Source: JANELJ01 sp024511395
Lineage (GTDB): Bacteria; Pseudomonadota; Gammaproteobacteria; GRL18
Direction of reading: 5' to 3'
Assembly: GCA_963681975.1 (NCBI GenBank)
Contig: OY820613.1
Coordinates: 3,844,001 to 3,908,000, forward strand
Length of the DNA: 64,000 nucleotides
The number at the start of each line of letters is the position of its first letter. Within the stretch, counting starts at the first letter, position 1. A program made the translations under genes and the position numbers. The notes under the pieces were generated by a model that saw only the letters and a program-made list of their open reading frames with translations, made no database searches and was not told the DNA's origin. This document shows, one piece after another, positions 28,536 through 37,568 of the stretch.

Positions 28536-28727
28536 ACTGAGAATCAGGCCAGATCCCTTCGTGCTCAGAAGTCTCCTGCCAGCCGCCGGGTGGATCAGAA
28601 CCAGCCTGTATTTTCAGGTAACCGTTCTTATGTGGGTAGTAACGGTGGCGGTGCTCTGGACTTATGGGGTCTGTTATTGCTATTACCTTTACTGATGTTT
28701 TTCAGAAAGCCACTTTTACAGAATTAA
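28536..28727 (+). pseudogene. C-terminal tail of a GlyGly-CTERM protein
   Basis: 64 codons without a start, cut on the left by the IS5-like remnant. The end reads SYVGSNGGGALDLWGLLLLLPLLMFFRKPLLQN: a Ser/Gly-rich stretch with GGG, a single hydrophobic helix and a short basic tail. This is the GlyGly-CTERM sorting signal, recognised in other bacteria by a rhomboid-type protease, rhombosortase. A rhombosortase gene lies 68 bases downstream on the same strand, the arrangement expected for a dedicated pair. The body of the exported protein is gone. Confidence 0.75.
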
Positions 28728-28794
28728 CTCTCTTTCCTTCCTGGAAGCGTGGGTATCCTGCCCGCGCTCTCGGGTAAGAAAAAAGGAATAAAAA

Positions 28795-29393
28795 ATGCAG
28801 TTTTTAAACAATTACAGAATAACTATTAATCTGTCACTATCTATAGCATTACTGTATTTTGTTTTTGGTACCGTACCTGAAGCTTTATATTTTAATGCAG
28901 AGCAAATAACTCGGGGAGAATTATGGCGTTATATGACCGGACATCTGGTACATTCAGATACACAACATTTAATATTAAACCTTGCTGTTTTTATTATTTT
29001 ATCCGCACTGATTGAACAACACAGCCGTCTACTGCTTTTTACCGCTTTGTTTACTGGTATTGTTTTTATTAACCTTTATCTGTTACAGTAGTAACGAAGT
29101 CATTAATTATGCCGGACTATCCGGAGTATTAAATACCCTGCTGATTATGGCACTTTATCAGCAGTGGCAGCTGCATACTAAGCCGTTGTCTCTTACAGGA
29201 TATTTTTCCACCAGTATCTATTTAATCAGTTCAGCTAAAATAATGTATAAACTTTATACTCGGGACAGTCTGTTTTCACACACGCTCTGGCCATCTCTGC
29301 CCCAGGCTCATCTGGTCGGTTTTATCGCCGGTACTATTTTAGTACTGTTGATTCATTTTTTGATATTTCTATCATATTTACATAGTCCTTTAA
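28795..29393 (+). pseudogene. rrtA: Rhombosortase (frameshifted, truncated)
   Basis: A small rhomboid-family membrane protease. The first frame gives LSIALLYFVFGTVPEALYFNAEQITRGELWRYMTGHLVHSDTQHLILNLAVFIIL, with the HLVHSD-xxHLxLN loop. A one-base shift between about 29040 and 29090 is needed to reach NYAGLSGVLNTLLI (catalytic Ser in GLSG) and later QAHLVGFIAGTIL (catalytic His). Beyond about 29390 the frame enters the complement of the convergent glycosyltransferase gene, so the 3' end has probably been lost by deletion. It would have cleaved the adjacent GlyGly-CTERM protein. Confidence 0.75.
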
Positions 29394-30169
29394 CCATTGC
29401 AGCAGGTATGGTTCTTCCAGCCAATCGGGGCGACCTACATAAAATACCGGTTTACGGCCAAAGGCTGCTTCTGCAAACAGGCCATAACCCGGCTTAGTAA
29501 TAAGCACTTCTACAGACTGCACAATATCGGTAAAACTCAGTGAGGTATCCTGAATACTATGCAGCCACTTTTTCTCACTGAATGTAAAAGACACGTCAGA
29601 AGCTCCCGGCCGGTCCTGAATAATTTTACTATTAGATAACCATGACATAGACATGGAAGGTTGAGGTTTTAAAAACACATCCGCCTGACTATAAGCACGT
29701 CGTATAAGTTCCATATACTCTTCCATTTCGTTATCCTGCTTAAAATATCAGCCCAATTCAGGGAACAGACTGCAATGGTTTTAAGATTCAGTTCCTGGGC
29801 CGCAAGCAGAGGCAAATAAGGAATATCTTCTATCACCAGATCAACTTTACAGCTTTGCAGAATATCAAGCTGTTTCTGAAAGTTGTCCTCCCATTGATTA
29901 TGAAAAGTGCGGTAGGCCAGCCTGGTAGCTTCTGTTTTAACTGTTACGGCATCGTCCATTAACAGACCCACATCCCCATCAAAATCTATATAGTTGAACG
30001 GCACCTTAATTCGGGCGGACAGGATTTCAAGGGGCAGTGCCGTCTGTATTGATACAGTATATTCAGGATTAGCCTGTTTTAAGGCATTGACCACCGGTGC
30101 AATCTGTGACAGGTGACCATAACCATGATTGGAGACTACAAAAAGTATATGTTTATGCGTCCTAGGCAT
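29360..30169 (-). pseudogene. Glycosyltransferase-like protein (frameshifted, 3' end lost)
   Basis: The start ATG at 30169 lies inside the stop of the SET gene (ATGCCTAG overlap). HILFVVSNHGYGHLSQIAPVVNALKQANP is the N-terminal nucleotide-sugar transferase fold seen in GT-B enzymes, and the second half has VEVLITKPGYGLFAEAAFGRKPVFYVGRPDWLEEPYLLQWL, the donor-binding region. The frame shifts near 29735 (ADILSRI instead of a FKQDNEMEEYMELIRRAY continuation). The 3' end runs into the rhombosortase gene, so some C-terminal residues seem deleted. Substrate unknown. Confidence 0.65.
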
Positions 30170-30482
30170 CTTCAGCCAGATCTTCCCCATAGTGATGGGT
30201 AATTTCTTCGTCTTTTTTTATTTTTTTTAATGCCATAACAGTAAAGTCATCATAATAAGCCGCATTAGGTTTATTGCTGTGGTTGATGTATTTAAAATCA
30301 TCCAGAACCCGGTAGCCTCGGTCTTCTTCTACCCATAGAACATACATACCATCCTTTTTAGCCGGCTTGTGTTTAAACTCGCCAATAAGCTCACCCTTTT
30401 TAATATCTCTGGATGCAAACAATCCTTTGCCGTGGATCTCACTGTCTTTTACATAAACCGATGGTTTATCTGTTTTTTTCAT
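30162..30482 (-). CDS. SET-domain protein
   Basis: A 106-residue single-domain protein: VYVKDSEIHGKGLFASRDIKKGELIGEF, a short insert, YINHSNKPNA and EEITHHYGED. These are the N-SET, NHS/C-type and Tyr-containing blocks of SET lysine methyltransferases, in their small bacterial form. It lacks the post-SET cysteines. It starts 23 bases after cmoB and overlaps the next gene by 8 bases, so it is probably co-transcribed with cmoA-cmoB. The substrate is unknown; a ribosomal or other translation protein is possible from context only. Confidence 0.8.
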   Translation of the reverse strand: MKKTDKPSVYVKDSEIHGKGLFASRDIKKGELIGEFKHKPAKKDGMYVLWVEEDRGYRVLDDFKYINHSNKPNAAYYDDFTVMALKKIKKDEEITHHYGEDLAEDA

Positions 30483-30505
30483 GTTGGCTTTTTTCGCTTT
30501 ATATT

Positions 30506-31495
30506 TTATATCATTAATTGATATTCAGGCTTTTCAGCAATAAATGTGGCCCGCAAAGGTGCTGGATAACCTTCTATGGTTTTATTATGATCAGCCGGAT
30601 CCAGAAATGTTTCCAGAGAATCATACGGCATCCATTCTGTTGTACGTTGTTCCTCAATAGAGGTCTGGTTAATGTCCACGACTTTAATATTAATAAAGCC
30701 GCAACGCTGCAACCACTGAGTTAATGTAGGTACACTGGGCAGAAACCAGACATTGCTCATTTTGGCATAACGATTATCCGGTACCAGAGCTTCTCTTTCC
30801 GCACCCTCTATAATGAGCGTTTCCAGAACCAGTTCACCACCTTTACGCAGAGCACTTTTCAACTGTAGTAAGTGATCAATAGGCGAACGGCGGTGATACA
30901 GTACTCCCATGGAAAATACCGTATCAAAACCATTTAAATCCTTTGGCAATCCTTCTATTCCCATGGACAGCAAATACACCGCACGGGAACCAGTAAAATG
31001 CTTAATGGCCTGAAACTGCATCCAGAATAACCAGGACGGATCAATACCAATTACCAGTCGGGCACCCTCTCCATACATACGCCAGCAATGATAGCCGTTA
31101 CCGCAGCCCACATCCAGAATTGAACGATTCTTTAAAGGGGACAGGTATTTCCTTATCCGCTGCCATTTCCAGTCTGAATTCCACTCGGTATCTATCAGCA
31201 GATCATTAATTTTATACGGACCTTTACGCCAGGGGGATAATTGCTTCAGACTTTGCTCAAGCTGAAGCATATCAATATTATTGCAGGTGATATGCAGATT
31301 ATCTGAATTAAAATCAACATGGGCGGATTTACAGTCAGGCAGTTGCTCAAGTGCCTGCTGCCAGCGGGGATAGTCACCATGAGTTTCTGCTGTCAATGTT
31401 TTAAGCTGTTCCGGCAGAATCTGCGCCCAGGATTCCAGAGGGGTATCCTGCATGGCCGCATAAAGGGATGAGTATAAAAAGTTTAAGTCCGGCAT
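30506..31495 (-). CDS. cmoB: tRNA U34 carboxymethyltransferase CmoB
   Basis: A 329-residue enzyme that transfers the carboxymethyl group of carboxy-SAM to 5-hydroxyuridine-34 of tRNA, giving cmo5U. Seen in the sequence: KGPYKINDLLIDTEWNSDWKWQRI, the SAM-type motif ILDVGCGNGYHCWRM, IGIDPSWLFWMQF, TVFSMGVLYHRRSPIDHL and EWMPYDSLETFLDPAD. Length and all conserved blocks are normal. It starts 6 bases after cmoA and clearly forms an operon with it. Confidence 0.95.
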   Translation of the reverse strand: MPDLNFLYSSLYAAMQDTPLESWAQILPEQLKTLTAETHGDYPRWQQALEQLPDCKSAHVDFNSDNLHITCNNIDMLQLEQSLKQLSPWRKGPYKINDLLIDTEWNSDWKWQRIRKYLSPLKNRSILDVGCGNGYHCWRMYGEGARLVIGIDPSWLFWMQFQAIKHFTGSRAVYLLSMGIEGLPKDLNGFDTVFSMGVLYHRRSPIDHLLQLKSALRKGGELVLETLIIEGAEREALVPDNRYAKMSNVWFLPSVPTLTQWLQRCGFINIKVVDINQTSIEEQRTTEWMPYDSLETFLDPADHNKTIEGYPAPLRATFIAEKPEYQLMI

Positions 31496-31501
31496 AGGTA
31501 T

Positions 31502-32224
31502 TTATTTAACGGCAATAAGAGAGGCAAAGTTAAAACACTGAAACCACTGTTCTGTCTGTTTAAAACCAGCCTTGTGCAAACGGCTTTTATGCTGTTCCAG
31601 GGTTTCCGGCAGCAGGACATTTCCCAGTGCCTGGCGTTTCTGGCTGATTTCCATATCCGTATAGCCATTGGCCTTTTTAAAGAAGTGATGCATTTCAATT
31701 AATAACTGCTGTTCCTGCTCATTTTCATAGTTAAGTTTTTCACTTAAAATCAGAATACCGCCAGTCTGCATACCCTGATAGATTTTTGATAATAATGGTG
31801 TACGTTTTTGTGGTGTTATAAACTGCAGGGTAAAGTTCATGACTACAATGGATGCATTGCGAATATTAATATCGTTAATATCCGCACAGACAAAACGGAT
31901 TTTCTGTTTAATTTCAGGAGGCAATAATTCATCCACCTTATTGAGCATAGCCTGAGAATTATCCACGGCAATAATACTGACTGATGGATCATTGATGGCT
32001 TTGGCCATGGATAAAGACGAAGCACCCAGAGAGCAGCCCAGATCATAGCAAACACTGCCGCTTCGATAAAACTCAGCTGCCAGTATCCCGGTCATGGCAA
32101 CAATACTGGTATATCCGGGTACCGAGCGATTAATCATATCAGGAAAAACACAGGCTACCCGTTCATCAAAATTAAAGTCCACCAGTTTGTCCAGCGGCCG
32201 AGCGTATATTTTATCCCTTGTCAT
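31502..32224 (-). CDS. cmoA: Carboxy-SAM synthase CmoA
   Basis: A 240-residue enzyme that makes carboxy-S-adenosylmethionine from SAM and prephenate for CmoB. Motifs: DFNFDERVACVFPDMINRSVPGY at the N-terminus, VCYDLGCSLGASSLSM (SAM loop), IIAVDNSQAMLNKV and VVMNFTLQFI. The length is normal for the family. It lies between rimO (about 30 bases upstream) and cmoB on the same strand. Intact. Confidence 0.95.
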   Translation of the reverse strand: MTRDKIYARPLDKLVDFNFDERVACVFPDMINRSVPGYTSIVAMTGILAAEFYRSGSVCYDLGCSLGASSLSMAKAINDPSVSIIAVDNSQAMLNKVDELLPPEIKQKIRFVCADINDINIRNASIVVMNFTLQFITPQKRTPLLSKIYQGMQTGGILILSEKLNYENEQEQQLLIEMHHFFKKANGYTDMEISQKRQALGNVLLPETLEQHKSRLHKAGFKQTEQWFQCFNFASLIAVK

Positions 32225-32253
32225 AAATCATCATACATAATTATAAAAGCTGA

Positions 32254-33624
32254 TTATAAGCTCGGGTTATAAGAGCTTGGCCCAGAGATCATGTTCGCTA
32301 TTATCAATAATTTTAACATTAACAAAATCCCTAGTTTCAGAGCAGCCGTTTGATCAAATTCTGCATTTTCCAGAGCATCAATAAATACCAGACCGTCTAC
32401 TTCCGGTGCATCGGCAGCACTGCGTGCCACCACGCCTTTTTCATCAATACTGTTAATCAGCACACGCATACTCTGGCCGATTTTTTTCTGCAGTTTGTTA
32501 AAGCTGATTTCAGCCTGAAGTTCCATTAAGCGGGCCAGTCGTTGCTCTTTAACTTCTTCCGGCACTGGCTCAGCAATTTGGTTAGCTGCAGCACCTTCTA
32601 CGGCTGAATACTTAAATGCCCCAATCCGGTCATACTGGATCTTCCGGGTAAACTCCAGCAGTTCTTCAAACTGGGCTTCAGTTTCACCGGGAAAGCCGAC
32701 AATAAAGGTGCTTCTTAAGGTAATATCTGGACAGATTTCACGCCAGGAGGCAATACGCTGGAGCATATTTTCGGTATTGGCCGGACGCTTCATGGCTTTT
32801 AGAATATCGGTATTAGCATGCTGCAGGGGGATGTCCAGATAAGGCAGAATCTTACCTTCGGCCATTAAAGGGGTAATATCATCCACATGGGGATAAAGGT
32901 AAACATAGTGCATACGCACCCAGGCATCCAGTTCGTCCAGGGCTGAGGCCAGTTCCTTAAAACGGGTTTTAACCGGACGTCCCTGATAGAAGCAGGTCTG
33001 GTATTTAACATCTAGACCATAAACTGAGGTATCCTGAGACACCAGCAGCAGTTCCTTAACACCAGCATGCATCAGGTTTTCAGCTTCCTGCAGGACTTCA
33101 CCCACAGGACGGCTGACCAGCCGACCTCTGAGCGAGGGAATAATACAGAAACTGCAACTGTGATTACAGCCTTCTGATATTTTTAAATAGGCATAATACC
33201 GGGGCGTTAATTTAATGCCGCCTTCGGGGATCAGACTAGTATACGGATCGTGCTGCGGAGGAATATGTTCATGCTCCGCTGCCATAACTTCTTCCAGAGC
33301 ATGAGGGCCGGTTACAACCAGAACATTGGGATGAGTCTGTTTAACGATATCCCCTTTACCACCCAGACAGCCGGTGACAATAACCTTGCCGTTTTCAGCC
33401 AGTGCTTCACCAATGGCATCTAGGGATTCTTCCACTGCGGCATCAATAAATCCACAGGTATTCACCACTACTAATTCTGCATTCTGGTAGGAATCACCAA
33501 TATCATAACCTTCTGCCCGCAGGCGGGTAAGGATATGCTCTGAATCCACCAGCGCCTTGGGAGAGCTCAGGCTGATAAAACCGATTTTAGGAGCCGATAG
33601 CCCGGCCTGAGTATCTAATGACAT
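32254..33624 (-). pseudogene. rimO: Ribosomal protein S12 methylthiotransferase RimO, decayed
   Basis: A 456-residue frame with most RimO features: VVVNTCGFIDAAVEE and VTGCLGGKGD (two cluster-I cysteines), the radical-SAM CNHSCSFC, HYVYLYPHVDD and RSTFIVGFPGETE. Two defects stand out. The first cluster-I cysteine, in the family motif SLGCPK, is replaced: here SLSSPKALVDSE. Near 32325 one G is missing from a run, so the TRAM domain ends ALKLGILLMLKLLI instead of LKLGDFVNVKIIDNSEHDLW, which is readable in the next frame. RimO methylthiolates Asp of S12 and needs all three cluster-I cysteines, so I expect little or no activity. Confidence 0.8.
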
Positions 33625-33750
33625 ACTGCCTCTGAACTTTTTCCGATTTGAGGCGTCATTATAACAACTTTCTAAACTTTAGGCTTATGGTATTCTCCTG
33701 CCCAATAAACTATGGCTAAGTTCAGATTTTATTTTTCACTTTTATAGTAA

Positions 33751-35346
33751 CTAAAGTTTAGAGTTTCAGCTCCCCCAAAAAGGAGAATCATTTAAAATTT
33801 ATTGATTACCTCAGTTAACCGATAGTCTGTAACAGGAACCGTGTATCCCTTGCTGAAGCCGCCGTGAATCCATCCATGGATGCTTTTTGACAGCCTCCCT
33901 GCTGTCGAAACTTCATCAAGGGACACCCGGCCCCTGTTACTCCGAGGTAAACAAAATAATTCAGTAAAAACAGGAAAAAAATGTAAAAAAAAGCAAAAAA
34001 CAGTTGACAAAAATTCGGCAGCATTGCTGCTGCTTCTTCTTAAAAGAGCTATCTTTTAAGAAGCGGCCTTCAGTAAGAAAAAACAAACTTCTGGAGGCCG
34101 CAATGCACACCAAAGGATACTGGACATGGCTAGGCAATGGTCCAGTTATTATAAATGGCTTGAAAGCGGTCAGTGGTCTTATCTTAAACTGATGAGACAG
34201 TGGACGGCCCTGTTTCTAAAGTTGTTTGGGGATAATCCGGTTTATCTGGCCATAGATGACTCTATCGTGCTGCGTCATTCCAAAAAGGCACCCATGAGTC
34301 AGATACACCACCAGCATGGTAATAAAACCAATCTGTCCCGGTATGTCAGAGGGCAATGCCGGGTAGCACTGGCTGCGATTGTTAAGCGTTCTGGCTGTAA
34401 TACGCCTCTGCCATTGTTATTACGTTTAACACCACAGGCCGGTAACAGTGGTAAACTGGTGATTGCCCGAAGTCTTATCCGGGCATTGCTGGAACCGCTA
34501 AAAGATAAAGCGGTTACTGTATTGGTGGACAGTTGATATATGCGCCGTTCTTTTATTGAACCGGTACAGGCTTATAATATGACGGTTATAGGTCAGGTAC
34601 GAATCGATACCGTATTATATAAACGACCCTGGCAAGGTAAAGGCCGGGGACGACCCGGAAAATATGGGACACGTTATACATAAAGAAGAAATTAAACGGC
34701 TGCCTTTAAATAAGGAAACCGTACACCTGTATGGACGTGAACAGCAGGTTAATTACCGAACAGCAGTGGCTAAAGCCCGCTTTCTGAATGGCCAGTCGGT
34801 ATGCTTTGTCTGGTGTGAGTTTGAGGACTCTAAAGGGAAAAAAAGACCACGTCTATTACTGTCAACAGATATGCAGTTAAGTGGTCTGGATATTATTGTC
34901 GCTTATGAAAAGCGCTGGTCGATTGAGCCCTTGTTCAATCAGTTAAAAAATGACTGGGGCATGAAACAGACCTGGCAGAAAACCCGGAAGGTGTTACATC
35001 GATGGGTACACATTATTGCTCCGGGGTATATTATACCTCAATTGCGGGCTATTAAATGTCCGGACCCGGTATTGCGCTTAATTGATAATACGCCCTGGCG
35101 AAAGAATACACCCATTACTGCCGGAAGAATACGAATGGGACTGATAAGGTATTTTTCGCAGGTTAGGGTCAGGGACTGGTGGGATGGTAAGTCCCAAAAA
35201 TTCCACCCGCCGGATACGGATATTTTAAGGCGATTTGAAGACTTTGTTATAAAAACAATTTCAAAACAGCCGGTTATAAACAAATTGTTAAAGAACGTAT
35301 GAGCGAAACAGGACTCTCAAGGGTGAGCTGTCGCTCTAAACTTTAG
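33751..35346 (+). mobile_element. IS4-superfamily element, copy 3
   Basis: Both terminal repeats are present (CTAAAGTTTAGAGTTTCAGC at 33751; ...GTCGCTCTAAACTTTAG at 35346). The 12-bp leader hairpin is at about 34036-34063. It is followed by the same 25-bp spacer and an IS5-like copy as seen, inverted, at 6251-6275. An internal deletion near 34120 removes about 147 bp. Confidence 0.88.
34082..35302 (+). pseudogene. IS4-superfamily transposase (copy 3, broken)
   Basis: The frame starts with the usual ATG at 34104 after GGAGG, but HTKGY then jumps to WTWLGNG through a 147-bp deletion. Another frame (from 34126) covers YLAIDDSIVLRHSKKAPMSQIHHQHGNKTNLSRYVRGQCRVAL and stops at TGA (34534-34536) where copy 2 has TGG (Trp). 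The C-terminal part, with YEKRWSIEPLFNQLKNDWG, is intact to about 35302. This copy supplies the middle segments missing in copies 1 and 2. Confidence 0.85.
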
Positions 35347-35371
35347 TTATATGGTAATTTTGAAATATTTA

Positions 35372-36873
35372 GTCTGCCCTGAATAAAACATAGTGCATTG
35401 ATTTATAAAGAAATATTTCTTGATTATGGGTGTTAAATTTGCAGGTTTTTGGTAAAATAAGCCTTATTACCTTGCAAATTTCCAGACCAGAATGAAGCCA
35501 GAGAAACAGCCAAAAATACCTCAGGAAGACCTGTTCAGGATGCGCCCTGAAAACATGCTGGACATAAACCATGAGTTGATTAAGTTATCAAAACACATAG
35601 ATTGGGAAAGTCCTGATAAAGAATGGGGCGCTCTGTTTGTATCCACTAAAGGTGCTCCTGCCATACGCACTTGATTGATTGATTGCAGGATTGCATTACC
35701 TGAAACACCTTCATGATTTATCAGATGAACAGGTAGTAAAAGGCTGGACAGAAAATCCGTACTGGCAGTATTTCTGTGGTGAAGAATACTTTCAGCATAA
35801 GATGCCCATACACCCTGTGACCATGACCAAATGGCGTAACCGGCCGGGTAAATCAGGCAGTGAAAAATTACTGATTGAAACCATTAAAGCCGGACTAAAG
35901 AGTAAAACCATAAAGCCCGGCAGTTTAAAGAAAGTCACGGTAGATACTACCGTACAGGAAAAGAACATCGCTTTTCCAACCGATTCAAAGCTCCTGAACA
36001 AAGCCAGAGAAAACCTGGTTAAACTGTCCAAAGAGCACGGTATTAAACTGCGCCAGAACTATAATCGGGTTGGGCCGCAATATGTACTAATGGCCAGTCG
36101 TTATGCTTATGCAAAACAGTTTAAACGTATGAAGAAAATGAACAATAAACTGAAATCCCGTTTAGGTCGTGTTAAACGGGATATTGAACGACAACTGCCC
36201 AACTATTCTGTTGATATTCAGTCTCTGTTTGAAGTAGCTCTAAAACAGGCTCAGAAACTAATTGAGCAGGAGCAGCACAGTAAGAACAAGCTTTACAGTT
36301 TACATGCACCGGAAATCGAGTGTATCAGTAAAGGCAAAGCTCATAAGCCTTATGAATTTGGAGTTAAAGCCAGTATCGCGGTAACCAACAAGGAAGGCTT
36401 TGTTATTAGTGCTCAAAGTTGTCCGGGCAATCCTTATGATGGACATACCTTGCTGCCACAACTGGAACAGATAAAACAGTTTACAGCCGTACAACCGGAA
36501 CACTGCTTTGTTGACCGGGGTTATCGTGGACATGAAGTAAAAGACACTAAAGTTTTTATCTCAGGTCAGAAGCGAGGCGTTACCCGAAGTATTAAAAAGG
36601 CATTAAAACGGCGCAGTGCGATTGAGCCTGAAATCGGTCATATGAAAAACGATGGCCGTTTAGACCGCTGCTACCTCAAAGGTGCAGTCGGTGATGCCAT
36701 TAATGTGGTTATGGTAGCCGCTGGTCATAATTTAAGAAAGAACCTCAATAAGCTCCGGTTTTTATGGCTTAAAATTATTTCCGGTTTGATGGGATATTTT
36801 ATCAAACCAGAACAATCAGCCGCTTTAAACCTGGCTTGAAGTCAGGCTTAAAGCGGTATTATTCAGGTTGAAC
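35372..36873 (+). mobile_element. IS5-like element, copy E (full length)
   Basis: 1502 bp with both terminal repeats (GTCTGCCCTGAATAA at the left, TTATTCAGGTTGAAC at the right) and identical TATTTA hexamers on both sides (35366-35371 and 36874-36879). Confidence 0.92.
35492..36839 (+). pseudogene. IS5-family transposase (copy E, nonsense plus frameshift)
   Basis: The frame from 35492 stops at TGA 35672-35674, where other copies have CGA (Arg) in AIRTRLIAGLH. An extra GATT unit follows at once, so the rest of the gene (35679-36839, all three catalytic blocks) is in another frame. The long second frame still encodes an almost complete transposase of 386 residues from an ATT-type start, so partial function cannot be fully excluded. 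Confidence 0.85.
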
Positions 36874-37016
36874 TATTTATAAACAAAAGATTGGGGTTGA
36901 TCGGTAATATCTAAGGGTGTTTTCATATTATCTTCGAATACAAAAATTGATATAATAAACCCAATCAGTACAAATGCAGTTAATTGCAGGATTATGTCAT
37001 TTTTAAAAGTCATCAT
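36873..37016 (-). CDS. Small membrane protein, end made by the IS
   Basis: 47 codons: a short polar start (MMTFKNDI), one hydrophobic segment (LQLTAFVLIGFIISIFVF) and a polar tail ending QPQSFVYK. The stop codon is created by the first base of IS5-like copy E, so the original protein may have been longer. No strong ribosome site was seen. I do not recognise the family; a single-span membrane peptide is the most that can be said. It fills most of the gap between the IS and the next gene. Confidence 0.4.
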   Translation of the reverse strand: MMTFKNDIILQLTAFVLIGFIISIFVFEDNMKTPLDITDQPQSFVYK

Positions 37017-37238
37017 AGCAGCTTGCTCATATCGTGTTGCTTTAATTTAAATTTAAATGAATAAACAATGAATTACCGATAACTTGTTCACAATTAACTT
37101 TAACCTGCCTTTTTTACTGTAAAATTGAGAACTCTCTTAATAAAGCTTTATCAAAAGAACCAATAAAAGTATCAGTAGTAATATGAATAAAAAACGGCTG
37201 TAAGACCGTTCAAATGTGTTAATTTGAGGAGTTTATTT

Positions 37239-37541
37239 ATGAAACAGGCCATTTTTAGCCTACTTTTTTTCAGCCTTCTTGTTATCAGTTTTCCGTTAAT
37301 GGCTGAGTATGTACACAATTACCCGGTAGAAGACTCATTGGCTGACTATTGTTATAAACCTTCTAAACCGCTCTGGTTGTCAACGGCGATTCATAAAAAG
37401 CAGTATAAGGAAGATATGGAGGAGTATGAGCGTTGCAAACAGCATTTTTACCAGGTGCATCAGAACATTGCCAGAATGAAAATGGATTCCGAGCAGCGTT
37501 CCAGGGACATTCAAAAAGAATTTGAACAGCAGAATAAGTAA
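37239..37541 (+). CDS. Small secreted hypothetical protein
   Basis: 100 residues from the ATG at 37239, preceded by TGAGGAG at a good distance; the frame is also open 5 codons further up, without a ribosome site. A clear Sec signal peptide (MKQAIFSLLFFSLLVISFPLMA, cleavage after MAE or so) precedes a charged mature part with two Cys (DYCYKPSKPLWLS and EYERCKQHFYQ) that could form a disulfide. The C-terminal 45 residues look like a single helix. I do not recognise the family. It appears intact. Confidence 0.7.
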   Translation: MKQAIFSLLFFSLLVISFPLMAEYVHNYPVEDSLADYCYKPSKPLWLSTAIHKKQYKEDMEEYERCKQHFYQVHQNIARMKMDSEQRSRDIQKEFEQQNK

Positions 37542-37568
37542 AACAGTGAGGACACTGGGATAACAGTC

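Noticed and set aside
35369..35572. Recurrent open frames antisense to the IS5-like transposase (MVYVQHVFKAHPEQ..., MDSLTRFSLALF..., MSTITPVNKALF...)
   Set aside because: They recur only because the element is repeated, lie opposite conserved coding sequence and have no ribosome sites.
4737..36873. Composite transposon bounded by IS5-like copies
   Set aside because: No common cargo or shared outer target duplication links any pair of copies; the repeated IS4-type/IS5-like pair is better explained by recombination.
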